This document shows positions 56,421 to 64,000 of a stretch of 64,000 nt of DNA, piece after piece; positions within the stretch are counted from its first letter, which is position 1; every line of letters begins with the position of its first letter. The translations under genes were made by a program, and so were the position numbers. Under the pieces are notes generated by a model. It made no database searches and was not told where the DNA came from. It saw only the letters and a list, made by a program, of their open reading frames with translations. Source of the stretch: Phytophthora hibernalis (lineage: Eukaryota; Oomycota; Peronosporomycetes; Peronosporales; Peronosporaceae); assembly GCA_012656075.1 (NCBI GenBank), contig JAAKBF010000171.1:1488001-1552000 (forward strand). The letters are read 5' to 3'.

Positions 56421-56435
56421 TTCATTTTCAAACTT
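56421..56435 (+). promoter_or_regulatory. Initiator of the GH5 gene
   Basis: TTCATTTTCAAACTT fits the oomycete Inr and flanking region. It lies 44-58 bases before the ATG at 56479 and overlaps an in-frame ATG at 56434, which argues that translation starts at 56479 or 56482. Confidence 0.5.
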
Positions 56436-56478
56436 GCATCTTGAAGACCACAAGCCCCCGACGACTCCACTGCATTCC

Positions 56479-58479
56479 ATGATGGTGTTGCGCAATCCCC
56501 TGCTCCAAACTGCCATTTTGGTGACAACCTTGGGCCTCGCTGCCGCCGAACACGCCTCCGTTGGCAAAGATGCCAAGTGGGTGTGGGAGAATGAGGATGA
56601 CCAAGCGTATGCTGCTGACACGGGGCTCTTCGCGGACTTCCTCCCCAATGACGAGAACCAGACGTGCTCCAGTGACTTGCACGCCACCCCATTCGACAAG
56701 CAAGTTCGCGGTGCCAACCTCGGTGGTTGGCTCGTGCTCGAGCCGTGGATCACCCCTTCGCTGTTCTACCAGTTCTTGGGTTCGCAGACCCCGGAGCAAA
56801 CTGCAATGGACACCAATTCATTCTGCACTGCATTAGGCAAGGAGGAGGCCAACCGACAGCTCCGGATCCACTACGCGAATTGGGTCTCTGAAGCCGACCT
56901 CAAGGAGATGGCGGAGGCCGGTGTGAACTCTCTTCGAGTCCCCGTCGGTGACTGGATGTTCCAGCCCTACGAGCCCTATGTCGGCTGCACGGATGGTGCT
57001 GTCGAGGAGCTCGACCGCGTCGCCGACCTGGCGCAAAAGTACAACATCGACCTCCTACTGGACATTCACGGCCTTGTCGGCTCGCAGAACGGATTCGACA
57101 ACAGCGGAAAGACGTCGACTGTCAAGTGGACGTCCACTGTCAACACGCAACCTGTGGGTGCCACGATGTTCGAGCACTGGCCCGTGCGGTCTGCCGAATG
57201 GGTCGGCGACTTTGATGCTGAGACTGGCACCTACACGTCGATCAACTACGAGCACATGACCCACTCGCTCGACACGGTGGTGGCTATCGTTGAGCGCTAC
57301 GCTTCGCACCCGGCGATCGAGGGACTGGAGCCTGCCAACGAGCCGTGGGAGCTCACTCCGATAGATCTGCTTAAGGAATACTATTGGCGCTCGTACAAGC
57401 GCGTCAAGGCGCGAGCGCCGCACTGGAAGTTCGTGATCCATGACTCATTCCGCTTCGGAGTTCAGTACTGGTCGCAGTTCATGGCGGGCTGCCCGGATAT
57501 CGCGTTGGATACCCACATCTACCAGGCCTGGAATGCCCCCGGCACCAAGTCCGACTACTACGCTAACGCCTGCCAGCAGAAGTACACCATTGCCGACATG
57601 GAGAACTCCATGCCCGTAATTGTGGGCGAGTGGTCGCTCGGCACCGACAACTGCGCCATGTGGCTCAACGGCTTCAACGACAACCTGCCTGGTTATCCGA
57701 ACACGCAGTGCCGCATGGTCGAGTGCCCCGTACACAGCACCTACCTCGGTGAGGGTTTTCCCGGTACACCCCTGGACATCACCAAGCCCATTCAGGGTCC
57801 GTACGGCACGGGGCAGTCTGGCCCAGCGTTCGGCAAGTGCCCCGTGACGAGCAACACGGCGTTCGAACAGGACGATGACGTCGAGTTCACCCGCAATTTG
57901 AACCTCAAGAAGCTCAATGCGTTCGCGCTGGGCCACGGCTGGTATTTCTGGAACTTCAAGACGGAGCTGGGCTCGCGCTGGAACTTCCTCGAGCTCGTGC
58001 GGCAGGGCGCGTTCCCCAAGAACGTGTCGCACTACCACGACAGCGAGGACGTGTTTGCGGCCTGCGAGAAGGAGGACCGGGGCGAGTTCCTGTGCGCGGC
58101 CAAGCGGGGCGTGCACCCGGACGACCTCGAGCGGGGAATTGGCTTCGCGTGCGGCGACGACCACGTGGACTGCTCCGAGATGGAGACCACGTTCCTGACA
58201 CTGGAGGAGCGCGCCGACTGGGTCTTCAACGAGTACTGGCACGCACACCGCCACTCGGGCGCCACGTGCGACTTCGGAGGCGCCGCCCACCTCCTGAGCA
58301 CCAACCAGCACCTGCACCTCGCCACGTCGCCCTCCTCACCCACGATGGTCGTCCTGTGGAGCTTCGTGGGGGTCGCAGTTGCCATCCTGTTCGTGGTAGT
58401 CGCTGGTGTGCGCATCATGGCACGCCACAAGCGGCGGCAGGAATACTCGCCCCTCATGCAGGTGACGCGAGTGGTGTAG
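56479..58479 (+). CDS. GH5 exo-beta-1,3-glucanase, secreted and membrane-anchored
   Basis: Cleaves glucose from beta-1,3-glucan ends, likely at the cell surface for wall remodelling. Intact, about 666 residues from 56479. Signal peptide MMVLRNPLLQTAILVTTLGL AAAE. The GH5 (subfamily 9-like) domain has RGANLGGWLVLEPWITPSLF near its start, the acid/base Glu in LEPANEPWE (codon 57340-57342) and the nucleophile Glu in VIVGEWSLG (codon 57628-57630). Other family residues include LDIHGLVGSQNG and GHGWYFWNFKTE. The C-terminal region carries Cys residues (CDFGGAAH), then one membrane segment VVLWSFVGVAVAILFVVVAG (about 58348) and a basic cytosolic tail HKRRQEYSPLMQVTRVV. A longer in-frame start at 56434 is disfavoured because the initiator overlaps it. 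No introns or frame breaks, unlike its conserved neighbours. Confidence 0.93.
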   Translation: MMVLRNPLLQTAILVTTLGLAAAEHASVGKDAKWVWENEDDQAYAADTGLFADFLPNDENQTCSSDLHATPFDKQVRGANLGGWLVLEPWITPSLFYQFLGSQTPEQTAMDTNSFCTALGKEEANRQLRIHYANWVSEADLKEMAEAGVNSLRVPVGDWMFQPYEPYVGCTDGAVEELDRVADLAQKYNIDLLLDIHGLVGSQNGFDNSGKTSTVKWTSTVNTQPVGATMFEHWPVRSAEWVGDFDAETGTYTSINYEHMTHSLDTVVAIVERYASHPAIEGLEPANEPWELTPIDLLKEYYWRSYKRVKARAPHWKFVIHDSFRFGVQYWSQFMAGCPDIALDTHIYQAWNAPGTKSDYYANACQQKYTIADMENSMPVIVGEWSLGTDNCAMWLNGFNDNLPGYPNTQCRMVECPVHSTYLGEGFPGTPLDITKPIQGPYGTGQSGPAFGKCPVTSNTAFEQDDDVEFTRNLNLKKLNAFALGHGWYFWNFKTELGSRWNFLELVRQGAFPKNVSHYHDSEDVFAACEKEDRGEFLCAAKRGVHPDDLERGIGFACGDDHVDCSEMETTFLTLEERADWVFNEYWHAHRHSGATCDFGGAAHLLSTNQHLHLATSPSSPTMVVLWSFVGVAVAILFVVVAGVRIMARHKRRQEYSPLMQVTRVV

Positions 58480-59799
58480 ATCATAAAGGACCAATGCACA
58501 GTCCTCATTTTTCATCCTCTGCTCTCTAGCTACCATGGCATTGGTCTCTACCGGTATCATACTACCAATGCCGAGACTTGCCTCATGCTTGTCAGGCCTC
58601 ACACATTACAGTACCGGTAACCGCGGCAAGGCAACGAAAGGCCGACCCTTTCAACGCCGTGAAATGATCGCTGAGCATTTCCTCGCTTTGCGTGTCGCGG
58701 AGGTGCTGCCCGCCGGGTGGTGGTGGCGCCGACGTGCACTCGAAGCCCGAGGCAAGCAACCAAGCCCGAGCCTCGACGACGTGAATCTGTGAACCTGTGA
58801 CGGCAAGCCTATGCTCCCGGTGTGAGGAGCCCAAAATTCCCTTCACGGTACCCAACGCTGACTCCTTTAGTGAGACCAAGTGTAATATTTTTAAGCGCAA
58901 CGCCCCGGCTGCGCATTCGGACCCTTTCTCTCGCAGATGGACCCCTGGCTCTGCGCGCGCACCCAAAACAACCCAAAGATATCGTTTTGGGCTGTGCCTC
59001 TCCGCCCAGTCTGTCGCCATCGCAGTGCGATTCGCACAGGTTTACCTGTGCCTCAGCCACAGAGACTTCACTCTGACGGGTCACGCTTGGTATCTCAGGG
59101 CCTGAGTCAGGCGAGCAGGCCTTGCTGGCAGCGTCTGTCGTCCACTGGCTGACGGTAAAACTACAGCGTGGAGCCCAGTCGACTCAGCATGAGGTCGCGG
59201 CACATCGCAGGGCCAGGACGCAGCCGCTGCTCTTCACTCTCACGGCACTCTCTTGAAGAAACCCTCTTTCTTTTACGCTCAGCTCTTCACGCCGAGACAC
59301 GCACGCCTTTGCTTGCCTCGACGCGATTCAATCGCGTGCTGAACACGCATCCAATGGTGATGGGTAAAGGCCGGAACATCGACCAATTTAGAGAGCCGAC
59401 CAATCACTAACGCCAGCCTCCCATAATTTATAAATGACCTCTGACAACTCGACAAATTATATTACATGTATTAACCCTACTGCATACAGCCAGGTCGCAT
59501 GCATGAAACAACATGCTATCATGCAAATAAAGCTCGGGGGCGACAGCCTCGTTGAGAAATGACACCTTCTTCTCCACGCCGACGACCTCGACGGGCCGTC
59601 CTTCCGCTGGCCGCGTGCAGGCAACCAGCTCGTACGAACGTACGAACTCGATACGGGAAGTCACCCTCACAGAGCAGGTGGGGCCCCGCCTGCTCGTCCC
59701 GACCTATACGTAAAGCAGTTCGTATTATGGCAGAGCTCGCAAATGGGTAAGGCATATTATCAGTTTACACGGGGGTAGGTAGACTTTTGTGGGGAACCA
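58480..59799. other. Intergenic, no recognisable gene
   Basis: Downstream of the glucanase. Frames such as 58592-59020 (-) and 58797-59105 (+) are overlapping and match no family. Confidence 0.45.
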
Positions 59800-59993
59800 A
59801 TTTGGGTCAGGTCAAAAAATGGTCATCTGGAGGCTGCACCCCGCAAAAGAAAACTAACTGCGGGTCAGAGCAACGTGTCCGTTCGCTGGGAGCTCGTCGC
59901 TGGGCCCGCCTACGAAATATAATACCCTTCGCGGGCACCCCGCTCACTCCCACATTACAAAAATCAAGTCAATTTAGTTGACCTGACCCAAAT
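59800..59993. mobile_element. MITE-like inverted-repeat element, 194 bp
   Basis: Perfect 16-base ends ATTTGGGTCAGGTCAA (59800-59815) and TTGACCTGACCCAAAT (59978-59993). The interior is GC-rich and non-coding. No clear target duplication, so the superfamily is not assigned. Confidence 0.65.
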
Positions 59994-61457
59994 ATGTTCC
60001 AAATAAAATTCTTCGCCTCGGGGGCTGCACAAATTTATCGATACCTCGACAAAAATCATCGGATTGAGATGCTGCTTGCGATGAAAGTCGATTTTTCACG
60101 AGTTTTAGACTATTGATTGGTGGAGTTTTGAGCAGTTCTGAACATCAAAATATTGCTGTTTATTTGATTGGCGAAACTCGAGATAAGTAACATTTTTAAT
60201 TGCTTCAGTTATTAATAATGGGTGTATTTTTCAAACGCCCGTTTCTCGAAAGTTCGTTTAGGTACGAAATTTGGTGGCTCATCTTTGACAACCGATTTCT
60301 CGAAATCAGTCAAATGGGGATAAGTAAACGTTTGTTTGAGGGGGTCTCAAACACAACAAATCTCTGAAAAGCACCATTACGACTGACAAACACAAAACCG
60401 TAAGATATAGCTACGCCAAAAAAGTACTGTATTCCGCTCCCCAGTTACAGGCGTCACCAATGAGGAGGGTTCGTACTTATCGCAACATATTTGGTCATAT
60501 CTCCCTTAACCCCTTGAACCCGAGGTAGTACCGTACCCCTCGAAGCCTAAGCCCTAGGTTGTCTAACGTGTATCTGCGGGGAAGGGTTTTCATACTGAAC
60601 GCTATATATTTCGGTAACATGTATAGTGGAAAACCACAGGCTAAACCTATCCATCGATCACTGGGTCTATCGTGTATGCTACAGATTATTGTGCCCAAAT
60701 GTACATGATTGTACGGTTAATGTGTATTTTGTGCAAAAGTACAGTGTAATTGTGTGATAGAGCGAAGCCAAGGCAAGACACATCAGGGAGCAGCGAGTGC
60801 ATAGCCAACAACAGTCAAACAGATGAATTGAGCTAAAAAATCAAAATGAATGAACACGCTCAACTGATTGCTCAGTCAGTCATCTCCATGCCCATCGAGC
60901 GACGGACCCGCTTTGCTGCTTGCCCACCTCTGTCCGTGGACGCTTCACTTGATTGCACGCTTCTCTCGTTTCCTTCTTCACCACCTTCACTTTCTTCATC
61001 CACTTGACTAACTCCAGGTGTGCGCACGCGGATTGTGCTCTTCATCCACGCCTTCGGAAGCAAGGTGCCGTTGCGCCAGGCCTTGTGCTAAATGTCGAAG
61101 CAGGTAACCGTTCTCCATTCACCGCGTCGCTCTTCTTCTCGCAGAGGAAGACACGCCACGCCATCGATCTTTTTAGGCGTTGGAGGCAGTAGATAGCTTG
61201 CACTTATTGTAATAGGCGTAAAAATCACAGCCAGTAAGGCACCCCGTGAACATTAGTCGGGGCTCATCGCTTTCAAGAACGGTAGGGCTAGAAGCTGTAG
61301 GTGGTGCACTCCTGCGGCAGGTCTGAATACGTTATGTGAAGATCGGCTGTAGAGCTCTTGTTTATGACGCAGTGTATGTAAAGCTGTATGATACAACTTA
61401 TATTTGTATTAGTACGTATGATACACGATAACACAACTTAGCAATAAAAAAACGAGT
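59994..61457. other. No recognisable gene; holds a related repeat end
   Basis: 60427-60515 matches, inverted, the right end of the element at 44666-45681 (CAGTTACAGGCGTCACCAAT and AACATATTTGGTCATATCTC). A - strand frame at 60872-61063 (KSTIRVRTPGVSQVDEESEG) looks transposon-like but is unassigned. Confidence 0.45.
60427..60515 (+). repeat. End of a repeat related to 44666-45681
   Basis: Matches the complement of about 45597-45681 with point differences. The other end of this copy was not found. Confidence 0.55.
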
Positions 61458-62277
61458 GTGCCCATAGGCACCACGGGATTGGAGGGAAGACCGAGACAAC
61501 CTCCTACTTTCACTTTTTATACTGACCCGTATCCTGCCAACTATGCCGCGCACCCCCACTCATCCGACCTCCCCGCTGCCACCAACCTGCATATCGTCTT
61601 CGTTTTGTCGGAGCTGGCGATTTACGGCAAGCTGCCGTCGGGAGCCATCGCGTCGGCGAGTGTGAAATTCGGCGTTCACCGCAACACGGCGGGGAAGGTG
61701 TGGCAACACCGAGCTTCTCCGCTTCCGCGTCGACGTAGCAACTCTGGGGCTTCCTAGAGCCTATAGCGACGGTAACTTGATGATTGCTGTCGAATCGGCA
61801 CCACTAGAAGACCGTACGACGCTTCGGGGTCTAGCGGAGGCTACCGGGATCACGCGCATCACTTTGGCTAGGCATTTGTCCAACCGGACGGTGATAAAAC
61901 GCGTCAAAGTTGTGCCGAATCCGCTGCTGACTCCCAAGCACATGTCGGCTAGGCGTGTGTTTTGCGAAGTTCTTCGTCAAGCCTGCCTTGGGTACTAATT
62001 GATATTATCTCTCAAACTTATTATGCATTTTGCACTTACTTTATAAATTATGACGATGTATTGTTATAACGGAGGTCAAGGCTACGTGTTTGAGAACGTG
62101 TATGGCGTGATCCACGTGGACCAAAGGGGGCCTTCGTCCACCGCAACCGGACTTCATATTACCTGTCAGCTAACGAAGATGTACCCATCGGACGACGAAG
62201 AACAAGCGCCACATGACCAAGGTCAAAGTGGCAATGGACAGGCCACGGTACGACCCTCCTATAATGAAGCACTTTAA
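61458..62277 (+). pseudogene. Mariner-like transposase, broken
   Basis: The reading gives a first helix-turn-helix (GAIASASVKFGVHRNTAGKV, about 61640), stop codons near 61755, a second one (LRGLAEATGITRITLARHLS) and the linker VPNPLLTPKHMSARRVFC. The catalytic start follows in another frame: FENVYGVIHVDQRGPS at about 62090, where active copies have HVDEKWF. The tail LTKMYPSDDEEQAPHD resembles the next block. The first Asp survives but the following Glu-Lys-Trp is lost. The remaining catalytic domain is missing: gypsy sequence begins at about 62290. Inactive. Confidence 0.65.
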
Positions 62278-62289
62278 TGGGAAGGTTAG

Positions 62290-64000
62290 CCTGTGAACTG
62301 TGGTCATGAATAAGGCTGCCGTCCGTAACTCGAAAACCCGACCGACGGGCAGCGGGCCGCCCTGCTGGGGAAAGACTAAGCTTTCATGATAGGTGCGCGG
62401 ACGGCGCGCTCAATGGAGGTTTAGCCCCTGAGAGTCTCTGTACTCTCGAAGCGAAAAAGGGCGGCGGAGGGCTGCTTGTGGTACACGCAAGTGTGTGGGG
62501 ATACAATCATCCCTTGAGAATTCTGATTGATTCTGGGGCGTCCAAGAAAATTCTACACCGCCAGTCGGTCGCCCGTAACGGTGACAAGTACGCCAATGCT
62601 CTGTGAGAAAGCAAAGGCAACGGGCAAGCCTCGGCCAGGCTTGCCAGTGAATCTGTGGTAGAAGTACCTAAGCTCCTTAAGGATATTGCTGTCAAGTTGG
62701 AAGACTTCTTCTCGACTGAACGATTCCTCGTTCTTGATATGGCCAAGTATGACTTGATTCTGGGCATGCCATGGCTCGAAAAGCAGGAACCCTGGATCGA
62801 CTGGCGTGGCAAAGCTATAGGAGCTAGCCCGCCTGCGGCTTCTGACAGAGCCTTGATGAGTAATGTTTCCACCTCTGTCCGACTCCGAGGCTCCCATGGA
62901 CGCCATTGGAATACCGCGGATGCCTCTGCTGCTAACGAACCTGCAGCAAGCCCAAGGGTATTGGATACATCCAGCCCCGCGAGGGGAGATGCAATGCCTC
63001 TTTCAGCGCACCAAGTTGTTGCGCCGTACGGGCATCGACGAAGTCCGCGAAGGACAAAGCCCGTCTAAAAGCGGGCACAAGCCCACGTGAAACGGGAGAG
63101 GTCGAGACTGCGGCCGGTGCGGGGTTGCTACCAGCAACACAATTCCACACGGGCTAATACAGGCCTTAGGCGCAGTACAGGGACACGATAAGGCAGTGGA
63201 AACGAAGAACCACGCCAGAAGACGGCTGTGGGTAACAGAGTACCAAGCCAAGCGTCTCAACAAGATGTCAAGACCGAAGCCTCGGAACGAAGCTCGGAGT
63301 CGGTGAAGACTCCCTCGGCGCCGCCGCCAGAAGAATGCTATCATACCTTCGACGGCGAGACTGGCCGCAAGGCCAAATCCGGGTTGGTCCAACAAGAGGC
63401 CCTGCCAGAGATTTCAGAGCTTCTGAATCTCGAAGAAATGTCGATAAACGACTTTCAGGCTGACCTGAAGGCCGGTGGGATTTCGGAGATGGCACTCCTA
63501 CGGCCGGAGTCCATTCCTGAAGAAGCGAACACTTCCTCTGAAATGAACGAGGACGTCCTGGAGGAGTTCAGGAAGCAGCGCGCGACGCACTTGGGTTCTG
63601 AGATTCTCAAGAACCCGAATGACCCGGCTTACGCCCAGGTCCAGGAATTCTCCGATGTGGTGTCTAAGGACCTACCATCCCAACTCCCTCCAGATCGTGG
63701 GGTTCGGCACGAGATTGACCTCGTGTCTGCACGAAGTACTGCGTCACCAGGCAGTGGCCACTCCCTTGCGAGCAGTGCGAGGTCATTGATGCATTCTTCG
63801 CCGCCAAGGGGAAGGCAGTCATGGTGCGGGAATAAAAGTCCCCGCACTCAACGCCCACGTTCTACGTTCTCAAGCCGAACGGGAAGGGGCGTCTGGTTCA
63901 CGCTTATAACAAGCTGAACAGCGCGACACTGCCGGTCCAGACACCCATCCTTCGCAAGGATGTATTGTTAACCAACGTGACCGGTTGTGAGCTGTACCGC
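62290..64000 (+). mobile_element. Ty3/gypsy fragment (Gag end, protease, RT start), cut by the window edge
   Basis: Same family as 8746-10694. It starts within the Gag C-terminus. The protease follows with the active site intact (RILIDSGASKKILHRQ, about 62520; KYDLILGMPWLEKQEPWIDW, about 62750), then a linker with SPRVLDTSSPARGDAMPLSA. The 63228 frame carries QEFSDVVSKDLPSQLPPDRG, the usual lead into reverse transcriptase. RT sequence continues in another frame (QCEVIDAFFAAKGKAVMVRE, a stop at about 63836, then KPNGKGRLVHAYNKLNSATL) to the window edge. A stop near 62604 and frame changes near 63180 and 63720 make it non-functional as read. No 5' LTR is present. Confidence 0.75.

Noticed and set aside
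57445..58317. 290-codon - strand open frame
   Set aside because: Antisense shadow of the intact GH5 gene in GC-rich sequence.

Overview
The window looks like repeat-rich nuclear DNA of a plant-pathogenic oomycete (Phytophthora/Pythium type). This rests on a Crinkler (CRN) effector with a LYLAR-type motif, a two-domain phosphagen kinase of the taurocyamine-kinase kind, very short spliceosomal introns (about 55-70 bases), oomycete initiator-like start sites (TCANTTYN) just upstream of several ATGs, and a mix of Ty3/gypsy, Ty1/copia, LINE, Crypton, MULE, hAT, PIF/Harbinger and mariner-like elements. All identifications come from reading translations and terminal repeats by eye.

Layout. 1-5.3 kb: LINE debris and unrecognised sequence. 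5.3-6.4 kb (-): a repeat-rich gene of unknown function. 8.7-10.7 kb: a Ty3/gypsy 5' half with an intact-looking LTR, butted against a Crypton tyrosine-recombinase remnant (10.7-11.3 kb). 12.0-21.5 kb: a host gene block, all on the - strand: a CPA2-type cation/H+ antiporter, an N-myristoylation-type EF-hand protein and a sphingosine-kinase-like lipid kinase. A complete MULE (14.93-17.91 kb, 9-bp target duplication) sits between the first two. 22.9-23.3 kb: a small host-like gene. 24-37 kb: degenerate hAT elements, MITEs, a Ty1/copia element and unassigned ORFs. 38.1-39.6 kb: a short non-autonomous MULE followed by the CRN gene. 40.5-42.9 kb (-): the two-domain phosphagen kinase. 43.9-44.6 kb: a DUF4038-like glycosidase pseudogene containing a fold-back palindrome. 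44.7-55.3 kb: more elements, including a complete 2,828-bp PIF/Harbinger element with TTA target duplication. 56.4-58.5 kb (+): an intact membrane-anchored GH5 exo-beta-1,3-glucanase. 59.8-64 kb: a MITE, a broken mariner-like element and a Ty3/gypsy fragment that runs off the window.

The host genes are housekeeping (ion exchange, Ca2+ sensing, lipid phosphorylation, phosphagen buffering), cell-wall glucan remodelling and one effector. They are separated by transposons and do not form one pathway. Several conserved host genes are interrupted by single-base frame changes. In the best-read cases all go the same way (one base missing) and fall at runs of G or C, so these genes may be intact in the organism and the breaks may be sequence or assembly errors.
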